Shown piece by piece: positions 34,850 to 62,494 of a DNA stretch of 64,000 nt. The translations under genes were made by a program, and so were the position numbers. The notes under the pieces are model-generated. The model saw only the letters and a list, made by a program, of their open reading frames with translations. It was not told the DNA's origin and made no database searches. Origin of the DNA: Heterohyrax brucei (Eukaryota > Chordata > Mammalia > Hyracoidea > Procaviidae). The first letter of the stretch is position 1; every line of letters begins with the position of its first letter. The DNA lies in assembly GCA_028571685.1 (NCBI GenBank), contig CM053141.1, positions 372,001 through 436,000 of the forward strand, written 5' to 3'.

Positions 34850-35480
34850 GCACGTGGTACGTAGGCTGCAGCGACGCCAGTTTGAGCAGCGCAGGGCGGC
34901 GGCGAGCGCGCGGCCGCTGGAACGAGCGCCGGCTGTGCACACGGCGTGCCGCCGCCGACCTCGCGTGCGCACTCGGCAGCCCGCGGCGTTCGGTGCGCGG
35001 CTCCGTCCCCTGTCCCACCCCGGGCTCACGGTCGGGAGATTCTGCAGGCGCAGCGGACTCGGCAGGCGGGGCGGGCGCGGCGGGCAGTGTGGGGCTCGGG
35101 GCGCGTGAGCGTGGGAACCAGGACTTCTCAGAGGCGGCGGCGGCCGGTGACTCTTCCCCCGGGGAGGAGCGTCCGGTCAGCGGCGCGTCAGAGGCCGTGT
35201 CACCTGCAGGAGAATACGGAGTGAGCGGCCGTGACACCCGGACTCAGGCGCGCTTCCTTACCCAGGATACGGGGGTCAGTGCTGCTCAGACTGCGGAGGC
35301 TGCTGCCGGCTATCACAGGCGGTCAACGAGTACACCGGAGACGAACCGTCCGAGGGAAGAGGGCCGGGAAAGGTGCGCGAGGTTTTGTTGCCCGGTCTTT
35401 GCTGCTATGGAAGTTTGGCCACCGGCTTCCCCTTCCCGAACGGCGCGCGGTGCCCGAGCATGCTAACTCGAGCGGGCTCC
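34850..35480. promoter_or_regulatory. Orphan CpG island in the SLC9A3 3' flank
   Basis: CpG density rises sharply at about 34850 and falls after about 35480, with runs such as 'ggcggcggcgagcgcgcggc'. It is 1.3-1.9 kb beyond the SLC9A3 stop and about 4 kb beyond the EXOC3 end. No known coding start matches it. In human a noncoding antisense transcript (SLC9A3-AS1) begins near the SLC9A3 3' end; this island is a plausible counterpart promoter, which is inference. Confidence 0.55.
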
Positions 35481-36779
35481 GGGCCAACGGCAGTAGGGTC
35501 TCCCGACCTTCCACACTGCCTCGACCCCGGCCCCTACGGCTGGACGCTGTCAGTCCCCCCAGATAAAATGTTTGGCTCAAAAGGAGACTTCCTGGTGTCT
35601 GTGCTAGGAGGGGGCCCCAGGCCTAGCCTGAGGCCTGGGCCTACCTGGGCTGCTTGGAATGTTTCGTCACACTTCCGGGCCCTGCCCCGGCTGGGTGGCT
35701 GCCAAGGGCCACAGAGGGTCAGCCAAGGGGATTGATTCTGGGGCACCCATGACAGGTGCTCCCTACAGAAGGGTAGCCCAGCACCATGCCCCGGGCCAAA
35801 CACAGTGACCCTGCCTAGAATGCCTTACCTGTGTAACTCTCCGGGCACACAGGACCCTACCCTACGGACAAAGGGATTCAAGGGGCATCCCAGGGGAGAG
35901 GAGGAGGTGGGTAATTCAGGAGCTAAAGCAAGAAGGAGTAGAAGGAGCAGCTGACGTGCCCTGTGAGGGTCCTTTCTGACAGCACATCACAGCCCTCACT
36001 GTCATGTGGGACAGAGGTGTGACTGGGCGTGACACATGCCCGTGCACCCTCACATCTAGCTCCAAATAGTCGCTCAGGAGAAAGCCCAGCACCTGCCCAG
36101 ACTGTCCAGACAGGGCTTGCTGACATCTCCATCGGGAAAGAGATGGCCTCAGTTTCCCCAGCTGAGACCTAGGAAACGCTCTCCCAGGGAAGTACCCACC
36201 GGGAGAGAAGAGTAACAGGCCCCTGCTCCGGTCTAGTGAACACTCGCCCTAAGCTGAGCTCAGATTTGCCTCAACCGCCTGGAGTGAGAGACTTCAACTT
36301 CAGGGCCGTCTGAGTGAGCGCCTCCTCCCTTCCCGCAAACCCCCAGTGGAAAAGAGACAGGAAACCAAGTCCCGAGGTGGGCCGACCCTCCTGCGTAGGA
36401 GGGTAAACGGGGGCGGTAGGCCTGGCCCCAGCAGGGCACTCCTCGAGGCCTCCCTCTCCTCGCCTGAGCCGGGAGGGTAAGGGACCGGTTACTTCTCTCT
36501 GAACCCGTAGTTTTGGTGAACTGGCAGCCTGAAAGCGAACAGGACAGAACGCCGAGAAGCCGGCCCCACAGACGTCCGCGGAGCACCGCGTCTTGTTGGA
36601 GACAGATTCGGGGTCCACCCGCGTCTCCCAAGAAGGTGCAACTGAGCAAGAAGCTGTTGGGAAGAGGCTCTAGAAGGAGGGAAGGACGCGCCTAGACAGT
36701 CTCCAGAGGCCCAGGCAGAGACAGAGAGACCTGAAGAGGGAGGAGAGAGAGGAGAGGAAGAGGGGTTAGCGCCCGGGCG

Positions 36780-52135
<15,356 letters not shown>

Positions 52136-53157
52136 TTACCCCGGATGCTCCTCGTGGGAGGGGCAGGGCTATGTAGGGGCCACATCTAGGCTGATCGCTG
52201 AGGGAGAAGGAAAGCTGGTTGGGACCATGCTGACTCAGTGACGAGGGAGAGACAGGGTCATTTTAGGGACTGCAGTGCCCTCTGACGGACCTAGGGTCCC
52301 CTGCAAGGGATCTCAGCCCTGGGATCCTGCCTGCCTGGCCTGCCTGCCCTCTGAGCTGACCCTGACTTTCGAATGGGAAACCCTGATTCGGCTGTTCCCA
52401 GGCAGCCTGCTTGGGGACTAGGACAGACCTCAGCTGAACTCATTTGGAATCACAGAAGCCACCTCCCCACCAGTCACCCTGCCTGACTACTGGGAGCCCG
52501 GGTCTGGGGTCTCCATCACCCACCAGTAAGAACTGGCGCCTTGTTTCCCAAGCTCTGTCCCCAGGGTGGACAGCGGGGCCTCAGGCAGTGCCTTTGCCTG
52601 CTCTGCTCCCCCAATCAGCCACTGGCCACCAGGACATGATGGAGATGCACTTTGACCCTCAGCCAGGTGGGCAGTGCTCTGAGGCCTACCAGGGCCAGCT
52701 TTGCTTTCGTTCTCTTTTAAGACTCAGAGAAAGAGAAAATAAAAGCTACTATGTTAAGCCTGATTTCAAAATAGTTGGATGTGGACAAAAGAGACTGGCT
52801 TGTTCAGTTCAGTCAATACACGGAATTAATTCTTTTTCACTCACTGGTGTTGTTCTTCTTACTGTAAGGCTCTAAAATTCAAAAGAGAGTTATCTCCTGA
52901 GACAGCCTTAGCTCCTCTAGAGCTCATTCTGAAGGGTTTAGAAGGCCACTCTGCTGGCAGAGACTGGGCAGTGACGTGGGGGCCACGCTCAGTCCAGTGT
53001 GTGCTGTGAGGGCCCCCATTACGGCCGTGAGTCCTGCCTGTCCGTCTGCTCAGATGCTGCGCCACCTCAGGATTCGCACAAAGGGCCGCCCCGTTCCCGT
53101 TGCCCTGTTTCAGGGTTCGGGGGGTTCTCACGCGACTCCCCTGCCTAATCAGGTTGG

Positions 53158-53270
53158 TCAGCCCCGCCCCGCCCCGCCCCGGCCAGCCCCTCCCCTCCCC
53201 GGCCAGCCCCGCCCCTCCAGGCCAGCCCCGCCCCGCCCCGGCCAGCCCCGCCCCCAAGGCCGTGTCCCCG
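53158..53270 (+). repeat. GC-box tandem array, 24-30 bp unit
   Basis: 'agccccgccccgccccggcc' alternates with 'agcccctcccctccccggcc' over about four units. It is G-rich on the SLC9A3 transcript strand. It lies in intron 1, about 1.3 kb from exon 2. Confidence 0.85.
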
Positions 53271-54087
53271 CCCTCTCAGAGGTCTCCTCTCCGGACCAGG
53301 GCAGGAGGGCTGCTGTTGTCGCTGCTGCTAATACTTTCCTGTGGATGGCCCTACACAGGCCCCGAGGCTTGCACACGTGAAAACCCTGGGCCTTCCCTGG
53401 ATTTGTGTCTTGGGGAGCCTGGCTGGACCTCACCTGCTCGACCCCAGGGCAGCCCCAGGGTGGTGGTCTGCCTGTAGCTTCCTCTGTTTGCAGAAGTGTG
53501 GATGCCCCTCTGTCACGTGACCAGCATGATTCCACAGGGCGGTCCTGTGATGGAGGCGGACAGCTGCTGGGGGTCCCTGCCACCTTCTGCACCCTCTGGG
53601 AAGGGGCCTCTGAGGAAGGTGGAGGCACCCAGGCGTGGCGCTGCTTTCGGCTCCGGCTTCCCTCCCACCAAGCCCTGACCCCCACCTGCTCCCCCAGGAG
53701 AGGCTGAGGGTAGGGGCCAGCTCTCTTGGGGGCAGGACGTTCCCCACACCAAGCCCGTGGGGCATCAGAGGGGCCTGCGCCACCCTGCCCCTGAGCCTCC
53801 CCGCAGACCCTCGGGGGGCGCCAGGCCTCAGCAGTGCAGCGCTCTTGCTCTCAAGGGAGCGAGGTGGCCCGGGAAATGAGCATTGGGGCCACATCAGCAA
53901 GGACACAGCAGAAGGCACCTATAGGGAATGCAGGCTGCCCGTCACTGCCCTGATCCCAGCCCCGCTCAAGGGCCGAAAGACTCTTCTCCACCACCCTCCA
54001 GCTCCTTGAAGTCTCTGGGCTCCCACCAACCCTGACCATTCTTGACTGTCTTGGGCTTAGGCACTGAGGTGACTTGTGGCTATTTTG

Positions 54088-54130
54088 TGTCCGTGTGTGT
54101 GTGCGGGTGTGCGTGTGCGTGTGTGTATCT
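54088..54130 (+). repeat. Short GT/GC dinucleotide repeat
   Basis: A 'gtgtgtgtgtgcgggtgtgc'-type run of about 40 bp, imperfect. Confidence 0.85.
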
Positions 54131-55012
54131 CAGTCTGTTTCAGCCTCCAAGTAGAGGAGGAGGAGAAGGCTGTGACTTAGGGCTCCAGGAGGACCAAGTC
54201 CCCCAGCCACAGAGGGGCTGGCAGCCAGGTGGGGACACCATTCTTGTTCATTTGCAGGTGACAGGGGTCGCCTTCCTGGTCAGGCAGACAAGCTTCCAGA
54301 GCTGCGAGCCCTGTGCTGGGCCTCATGCACCCCAGCCCTGGGTGGGCAGCTTGTGTTCTGATTGCCAAGCCAAGTGCTGTCGAGTCAGCCTCCACTTTTC
54401 CCTCTAGAATTTACTCTAGGGGGTCTCCCAGGCACCCAGCACAAGAGCCCCTTCTGCATGGCCAGGATGCCTGGGAAGCCTTAGGAGGTGACACCACGAC
54501 GTTGCCTCGTGAGAGGAAATCACCAAACTGATTTGGGCCCCCGTAACTAACGCATCACAGGGGTGTGGTGCCTGGGAGAGGGGCTCCTTCTGGAGAACAC
54601 GCAGGGCCGGTTTCCTCACGCCCTCCGGCCCCACGGCCTGGCCTCACAGGTGTCAGGCGCCACTGTAGCACGCTAGCAGGGAAACGTCTGGAGGCTTCTA
54701 AGGCTCATGTTCCCCCAGGGGTGGCATCCCCGGGCTCAGAAGAGGTGACACTGAGGTTAAGGAAGGGCGAGTGTCCCACATGGCCAAGGCCCCATGTCTC
54801 GGTGCCGCCTGGACTGTTTGGTGAGGCCACTGCAGCTTCAGGAAGACCTCAGCCCTTGTCAGCTGTGTGCCCCGGGCCCCAGGACTGGCAGGGGAGCTGA
54901 ACACAGGACGTCAGCCCTGGTATCTCCAAGTTTTGGGAAAATACTTCTGGGGAATCTTTCTTTCCTCCAAGAGGAGAACTTTCCTCCGCCCTATGTACTG
55001 TACCAGAGAGTT

Positions 55013-55150
55013 CCCCCGAGGCATGATGGGAGAATCCAGGCAGTTCCCAGATGGCTGCTGCCAGGGCATGATGGGGGAATCTCTGTGGGTCCCAGACAGC
55101 TGTACCAGGTGCATGATGGAAGACTCAGATGGAGCAGGTCCTGGCTAGGC
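55013..55150 (+). repeat. 45-bp tandem repeat, about 3 copies
   Basis: 'gcatgatggg' starts at 55021, 55066 and 55111, exactly 45 bp apart, with 'gaatc' and 'cccagatggctg/cccagacagctg' inside. The unit keeps one frame open (MMGES repeated), but nothing else suggests a gene. Confidence 0.8.
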
Positions 55151-56454
55151 CACCATGAGCTGTGCTGTGACTTCTTCTCAGTGCCCAGTGGGCTCTGACA
55201 CCTGCCTGCTGGGCTGTCATGTGAAGGACAAGGCACGTGCCCCTTCCCTTTCATCAGGAATCTTCTAGTTTGTTTGTCATTTTCTTTTCTTCCCTAATGA
55301 CTGTAGGAGTCAGGCTCAGTACCAAGGAGTTGTGTTTAGAAAGCTCCACCCGCTGAGTATCCGTTCTGTCTGGGACGTAGTGATGTTCCACCCTCCCCTC
55401 ACCCCCACGGGACTCCCCAGTGGGTTCCCTGCTCATCCAGGTCCTTCTGCGGCTGTGGAGTCTGTGACTGGATCCACCTGCTGCTGTCCTACAGGGATTC
55501 GGTTAGCAGCACTCCAGATCTACCGAGATCCTGGTAGACTGCATCTGTGACTCCTCACACATTTACGTCTCCATTTCAGGGTCACATGCCCAGGGGTGAG
55601 GAGCATGGGAGGCTGGTGAGCCTTTGGTGCCACAAGTCTGTGGGCCCCTTGGGGTATGAAGTTCTGGTGATCAAAAGGGACAGCGCGTTCCCATACGATG
55701 TGCACGGCTGGTCAGTAGGCGCCTGGGCCAGCCTCGGATCGGTCACGGGAGAGCTCCAAGAGTCCCCTTGACTTGGGTGGCACCAAGGGTGGTGGCCCTT
55801 TGGAGCGGGTTTCCGTACGATTTGCTGAGGTAATCTCATCCACAGTCTCTTCCAAAGTCAGAAGGTGAGGCCTCTGGTGGCAGAAGAGAATCATTATGAA
55901 TTCACTCTGAGCACTGCAGGGGGTTGGTGGGGTGCCAGCGGGGCAGAAAGGGTGCAGAAACCAGGCTTATCTGAGACAGCCACCACCAGACTTTGCACTT
56001 TAGGAACTCACAGTACTCTTTAATGCTCTTGGCCTATGCCGGCCACATTCCTGTATAGCAGCTGGTTACTAGAAAATCTTATTAATTTGGAAAAGTGTGG
56101 ACAGGAAACAGTCTGATTTCAGACTAAACACTCTTGCTCAGAAGTAAGCCCCTGAAGATACACAGAAAAAAGTAATTTGAACTTTTGACTTGGATGGGCA
56201 GTTATTTCCAACCTTCTCTAGTCGTTGCCGGGGTTGAGCAGGGCACCTGGGAACACACGTTGTTTGCCGTCCACAGACGGAAGGCCGTCAGGAGGCTGGG
56301 CTCCAGACAGGTGTGGAGAGGCGCCTGCCTTCTCCTGGACTCGGGGTACCTGGCCCACCTTGCCCGCCCGGGCCCCTCGGCCTGCATCTTGTCTCCAACA
56401 CAGCTCACACCTCCCGGGTGAAAAACTGCTTCCCACATACATGTCAGTCAGCGG

Positions 56455-56870
56455 TCCTGGAGTCACTTCTTTTATTATGAGTGAGGTCTGAGCATCCTTT
56501 CACAGCTGAGACATTTCCTTTCCCGTGAGCTGTTCCTTTGTGGCATTTGATGGTCCCCTCAGCAGTTCACCATCCTTTTCTTTGATCTGTGGTCCTTCAT
56601 AGCACGGGAAGCCCGAGGTGCTGAGCACCCAGAGAAAGCAGAGTGGGTGCGGGGTGTTCTCTCTTTCAAAAACACTGTCACTTGTCTTTCCTCTGCATTT
56701 GGGTTGTTTTACTCTGTGCTGACATGCTCTGTTTTAATAGCTGAATTTATCAAGCTCTTATTTCTGGCTCCTGAGTTCTGTATTATGCTTTAAGAAATTA
56801 TCCCTATTTCTATATTTTCTACTAAAGTTTCTAGTATTTTCAGAATAAAAACACATTCAATTGAATTCTG
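56455..56870 (-). mobile_element. Old L1 3' end, antisense
   Basis: 'gtgaggtctgagcatccttt', 'cgtgagctgttcctttgtgg', and 'ttaagaaattatcccta' with 'tttctactaaagtttctagt' match the order of blocks in ancient L1 3' regions read antisense. Confidence 0.6.
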
Positions 56871-58304
56871 CTCAAATTTAACAAAGAAAAGACCCTAAAG
56901 GCAGATGTCAAACCGAGGACTGAACTTCTGAGGACAGGTCTTCTCCCGCCCTGGCTGCTGGTGGGACTCCCTCCGAACCAGGCAGAGGCAGAGAATCTCA
57001 GCCACCGACCCCTGAACAGGCCCGGGAGGCTCAGCTTCTGCACCCCCTGCTGCTGTTTGCCTCAAGGTCAGTGATACTTGTTATTTTGACTTTGATGGGA
57101 TTCAAAGCCTTTGTGCCCTCTGTCTGGTAGTTCTGTTCTCTCCAATTGTGAGAATTTAGTGCTCACCGCTGCTCTTGACTCAAAGCCTCTCTTCCTGAGT
57201 TGTGAAATTTTGATTCTCCCCAAGAATGGCTGAATTGCATCTTCTCTTAATTCCCGAATCCTTTTTGTGTTCAGGACATCTGAGAGCAGTTTGACTGGGT
57301 CAAGGTCTCAAGTCGCACACACCTTCTCTTGGGACCCTACGTGAGACTTGTGCTCCATCAGGATTTTGAGTGGTATCATGGAGAAAGGTCAGGCCAGCCT
57401 GGCTTTTGTTGGTTGTTCTCAGCCATGTGTATAACTTGTTTGCTTTTCTGTCTGGTTGCTAGAAGAAGTTTTTTTCGTTCTTGAAAACTTACCTGTAACA
57501 AGGCAATGGTCTTAATGTTCATTTTTTTTAATCTAGACCCTGACAGTTGGGGGAGGCGGGGTGCCCTTTCAACCTGCCGCACCGATAGCTCCACCACATC
57601 AAGGAAACATTCCAGAAGCTCCCTGGGTCATGACCCTGCTCTGTTCCACTCTGCTCTCCTCAGGTGCTCCAGCACTTGGGACCCGCTGAGTGATTTAGGT
57701 TCTCCTCCTGCTCAAGGCCGCCACCTGCACCTCGTCAGAGCAGCTGATCCCGAGGTGGAGACTCTGTCCGCTGACCCACTTGTTGCCTGAAACAGTGCTC
57801 AGCACCGAGGAGAAGCCGACCAGCCCTAGCAAACGAGTAAATAAATGAGCCTTTTCTGTGCTCTGCTGTAAGGACGGCGGTGACCTGACACCGATTCGAC
57901 GTGCCGTGTGCTCTCTGGTGGTTTACCGTCTCTGTAGTCTTTCCTCTGCCTTCACTGAGGACATTGCAGACCTTTTTGCCCTGACAATTTGACTTCAAGC
58001 TGTCTTCTGTTCCAGCTGTTTCTAATTTATTCCTCAGAACTAACAATGTTGTCTTAGTCCTTAAACTGTTTTCTTAGCTGTGAAAATCCCCTTTCTGCTC
58101 TGTCTTTTGTTTGAGCTCTTGTCTTATTGAATTTGTAGATGGATAATTCTTCTGTGATGCCAAGTGCATGTGGGGTTTCTCTTCTGTTTCTTGGGTTACA
58201 TTTGTTCTAGGTTACGTTCTTCTGCTTTCTGAAGCTTTCCTTCTTTGCTCCCTCCCTCCTTCCTTCTTTTACGTTTTCTAAGTGCCACTCAGTGCTGCTG
58301 TTAC

Positions 58305-58768
58305 AGAGTGAATGTGTACCTGCAAAATGTGTGCTGACTTGATTAACTTGGGTAGGCCATGCATCCCAGTATGTGTATTGCTCACCATTTTGTCACCTGA
58401 TGTCATTTTCATGTGTTGTAAATCCTACCTGTATGATGTTAATGACGCAGGATTTGAGACAGTTGTGTTAACAAGGCTGCACTCAGTCTACCAGATTAGG
58501 TTATGTCTGAGTCAATCTCTTTTGAGACACAGAACAGACAAGTGAGCAGAGACCTGGGAACCGCATACAACCAAGAAAGGAGAAGCTGGGGTCGCTTGCG
58601 AAGAAGCTACTAGACCGAGGGAAGAGTGATGACGAAGACCCTTCCTCCAGAACTGACACAGACAAAGTCTTTCCCCAGAGAGGGTGACCTCAGTTGGACT
58701 TCTAGCCTTGAACCTCTGTTAAAGCTATCCATCTGTGTTATTTCTGTTATGGCAGCACTAGATGACTA
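58305..58768 (+). mobile_element. MaLR-type solitary LTR
   Basis: It starts 'acagagtgaatgtgtacctg' and contains 'gacttgattaacttgggtag', 'tgtaaatcctacctgtatga' and 'gagtcaatctcttttgagac'. It ends 'tatggcagcactagatgact'. It matches the element at 1940-2442 in the other orientation. It is noncoding. Confidence 0.65.
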
Positions 58769-58854
58769 AGGCAGTTGCTGAGCTCTTTCTTTACAGCAAG
58801 CTCGTTCCTCACAGCTGCTGCCCTGTGGTCTCAGAGGCCTGAGGTGAGCAGTGT

Positions 58855-59007
58855 CACTTAAAAGCAATCGAGCATCCAGTTTAGTTAGCTCATTATAAAG
58901 CAGACTGCAGCACAGAAGGTGGGCAGAGTCAGATGGCAAACTCACTAGCAGGCCAGGCCAGGCCCCAGCTGGCTGGGATCTCTGGGAAGGCCACATCCAT
59001 CTCTGTC
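58855..59007 (+). repeat. Duplicated 150-bp module, copy A
   Basis: It aligns over its whole length with copy B (59710-59863), for example 'taaaagcaat', 'ccagtttagttagctcatta', 'gcagactg' and 'ggtgggcagagtcagatg'. It is about 85% similar by eye, with a constant 855-856 bp offset. Confidence 0.8.
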
Positions 59008-59709
59008 TTGGGCCTCCGGGAGGCCCCTTCCTGAGGACCCAGATTCTGTGTCCTCACCAGCATGGGTCTGCAGCTTGCTTTCCAGCCAGGTGCACCCTTC
59101 CCTCTGGGCCCTGCTCACCCCTGGGCCCTGCTCAGGCCTCCTCATTGTCGAGGTGACACAGTGACACCCCGCCAGCTGTGGAGGCTGCAGGTAACACTTG
59201 GCCTTATTGAGGGTTCATTTGTCTTCACTGCTCTGAGAGCGACACTGAGCATTAGGGGAGGGAACGTCCTTGATAGCCTCGTTACACCATCTTCACCCGG
59301 AGATGGGGTTTTCGCTGGTCCATGAGTCTCCTGTCAGCTCTGTCCTGGCCTGGATCTGTCTGACTCACTGCAAACTTTCCCACCGACCCAGAGCCACCTT
59401 CGGGCTGCCACCTGCACCCCAGTGAGCTCGAACTGAGGCTCTGTTACTTTCAAGTGGCAATGGTGCAGCACTTCGGTGCGTGATGGGCAATTTAGGAGTC
59501 ACTGAACCAAGTTCTTACCGGATCGCCCGTGGTGTCGGCTCCCAGGGCCGATGTGGCATGCTCCAGCTGCAGCTGGCCTGGGCACAGGAGTCTGGCCTGG
59601 GGGAAGGATCTCCCTCCTCTAATGGCCAGTGTAATGTACCAAACCCCTGAGGACCAGCAAGTAATCAGCGTCTATTGTGCACGTAATTGCTGAACCACTA
59701 ACCCATTGC

Positions 59710-59863
59710 CACATAAAAGCAATAGAGTTTCCAGTTTAATTAGCTTATTATAACGCAGACTGTAGCATGGAAGGTGGTCAGAGTCAGATGCCAAAGTCAC
59801 CAGCAGCTCAGGCCAGGCCCCACCTGCTGGAGTGCCCTCCGGGAAGGCCACCCCATCGCTGTC
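59710..59863 (+). repeat. Duplicated 150-bp module, copy B
   Basis: It is the partner of 58855-59007: 'taaaagcaatagag', 'ccagtttaattagcttatta', 'gcagactg', 'ggtcagagtcagatg' and 'gggaaggccac'. Similarity ends abruptly at both sides. Confidence 0.8.
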
Positions 59864-61907
59864 AGAATGAGACTGGTGGCACCTCCACTCCAGGACCGGC
59901 CGGAGCTCACACCTGTTTGACCAGATGCGGCAGGCGCAGGCCTCCCGGGAGCGAGGCCGGTCTAAGCCAAACGCTGAGCCGAGCTGTCACAGGCAAGCCA
60001 CTCACGGCCTGCAGGTTGTGCGCGTTTTTGAGGTGGGGATAATAACCCCTGTGGCATGGGCAGTTGTGAAGATTAAGTGGGAAGATGTGTGTGGAAATAC
60101 TTTGCACAAGACCTGGCACAGCCTAAAACCTCCATCCACCTGGTCTTCTCCCCTCCCTGGCCCTCCATCCAGCACCCCAGTTCCTCATCAGTTCCTTGGG
60201 GGCAGTGGACACGCCTGTGGCCACTCCTGCAAGAAGAAGGGAGGGAAGACTGCTGCCAGCCTCTCGGGCTGCCCCCCTGGTGGTGATGACCCATTTTATC
60301 CACTCTTCCCAGGGCAGTTCCTGTTTTCTGAAGGAAGGATGGAGAGAAGGACGAGGCAACTGGAGCAGGAAGCTGCGAGAAGCATGTGTTTGGAGGAGGC
60401 TTGCGTGCTACCTGCCTCTCAAGCTCTCTACCCAAGCCCTGCTCCTCATGCCTGTCCCCACTGTGCCCTATTTGTTTCAGTAGGGCGACCCAAAAGCAGA
60501 CACCTGGGCCCCAATTTCCCTCCCAGGCCTCCTCCTCTTTACCCTAGAGAGACAGGGAACAGAGAAGAGGTGAATCTGGACAACCACCCAGCGTGCTTCC
60601 TGGGGACACAGCCCTGGGGCTGTCTCCATGCTTTGTCCCTGAGCCCATGTGGGAGGAGACAGCTGCAGTGTCCTCTGACTGGGTGTGGCCAAAAATGAGG
60701 GCAGCCAGATGCGGCTGCGGCCTCAGCGAGAGGCGCGCGGAGCAGGCCTTGCGCAGGGTGCTCCGAGAAAAAGCCTGCCGGGTGCACCGGGAGAAGCCCA
60801 TCGGCAACACCGGGGAGGAGCCCGTCCTTCTTTGTTGGAAGTTAGGAAATATCTCGGGTGACAGGAAGAACTGGATGCACAGAGCAGTGGCTCCTAGACT
60901 GTGGTACATCAGGCTGCACTCAAAGTGCAGGAACGATCCAGAATCTGCCAAGAGCACTGTGTTGAGGTTGGGCTGAGCTGGTAAGTCCCCCAAAACCAGC
61001 TGTCAACGAGTTGTCTCCTACTTATGGTAAGCCACGTGTGTCCCAGTGGCTGATCTGTTGGAAGGAGATGGCTAGGGCTTTCTTGGCAGTAACTCTGGTG
61101 GACTCGTCTCAGTTAGTGACTGAGGGCGTGAATCATTTGCACGCTGTTTGGTTGGGCACTCTAGCTGACAGATAATCGTAGCCTAAATTCAAATGGGTCT
61201 GTACAAAAAGAAATTGCCTTTCCCAGCACATCTTAAGAATGTTACTGGAAGCAACTCATTGATGTGAATTCAGTAAATATTTGAGAAGCTAATAGGCATG
61301 AAGCGTGGAAATGGACCCTCCAGACAGCGAGCGAAGACAGGCGTGGTTAGGGCGGAGGAGACTGCGGGGCTGTCCTGGGCACAGACCTCTGAACCCAGAA
61401 CCTTGGCACCAGGACACCCACTGCAACCCGTAACTCACTACAAGGTCCTGGAGGGTTACAGCCAATTAAACACACAATGGTGCAGCTGCATTACGTACGG
61501 TAACAAGAGGGTAACAGATGCTTTTAGTTCTAATTACAAACCTTTCTAACTGATGCTAAAGGTCGGCACTGCCAGCTAACTGCAGGTTTCTAGGGGAGAC
61601 ACCAGAAAGAATCTGAGCTCCAGGGGTGCTTTGGGCAGGTTGGCTACCTCAGGGGCTCACAGGGGACATTGCCAAGTCATACCTCCCCTTGGCATGCAAG
61701 CTGTGTGTGCCCCTGGGTCACCCCCAGTCCACAGTTGCCCCGCAGTCACATGCCAGTCCAGCGGTGTCTGCTGGCAGTGGCAGCACACCGAGCCCTGGGG
61801 TTTGACTTTAACACACACAGACCCCGGGAACTCAAACTGCCGAGCCAGAACAACTAACTCGGTCAGGGACGACATCATGAGAGAAAAGAGTCTGAGGACC
61901 GCCAATT

Positions 61908-62425
61908 AAGTTTGTGAACTCATCCTAGCAAAAGTGCCACCTACTTCACTGCTGAATAGCACTGTGGTCACGTTCAAAGTACTCCCTTAGGGAAGCTAAA
62001 TCCACCCTTCAAAGCAATTTTGGAACTCTTCTTCCAGAATAGCCATCAGAGCTGTAGTCGTATTACCCTTGGTGTCCTGAATTTCATCAAAATGTCTTCC
62101 TTTCAATAGTTCCATTTTCTTTGGGAGAATGAAAAAGTCACCGGGTACCAGATCAGGTGAGTAGGTGGGATGTTCCAATACAGTTGTTTGTTTACTGGCT
62201 GAAAACTCCCCCACGAACAGCGATTCAATTAAGTTTGTGAACTTGCCACCGTGCCACTGTGTGCAATGGCCATTCCAGAAAGAATTCTAAAATTGCCTTG
62301 AAGGGTGGACTAGGTGCTGGCATCGGTGCATAGCTTCCAAAGGGGAGGACTTCGAAGGTCACAATAGTAATATTCAGTGATGAGGTATACGGCACTTAGA
62401 ACAATTAAGTTCATGGGCTAATTGT
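61908..62425. mobile_element. Compound mariner-family element with internal inverted repeat
   Basis: The left arm (61912-62040) is on the - strand and leads into a transposase remnant reading HPTYSPDLVPGDFFILPKK, with FDEIQD and [10 protein letters not shown] after it. A palindrome-like 'attaagtttgtgaacttgcc' follows at about 62228. The right arm (62262-62415) repeats the left arm in inverse orientation. The whole has the same layout as 26507-27022, reverse-complemented. It is inactive: only the C-terminal third of a transposase remains. Confidence 0.75.
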
Positions 62426-62494
62426 TGTACCTCGTATACAAGATATACCCACCATTTTTTGCATGACTATCAGGTCAAGGTTGAACTTGAAATA

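Larger units (their letters stand above)
30831..36779. other. Tail-to-tail interval between EXOC3 and SLC9A3 (includes SLC9A3 3' UTR)
   Basis: No coding exon with family resemblance was found. It holds a SINE (33536-33700), an orphan CpG island (34850-35480) and the SLC9A3 3' UTR running leftward from 36779. I found no convincing SLC9A3 polyadenylation hexamer close by; TTTATT (AATAAA on the - strand) at 31342-31347 is distant. Confidence 0.6.

Noticed and set aside
34356..35466. Two overlapping + strand open frames (250 and 228 codons) over the orphan CpG island
   Set aside because: Low-complexity translation with no recognisable domain. The island is better read as a possible noncoding promoter.
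53158..53270. GC-rich array as SLC9A3 promoter or first exon
   Set aside because: It is a simple tandem of GC boxes with no start codon followed by the expected NHE3 N-terminal region, and CpGs are not spread over a real island.
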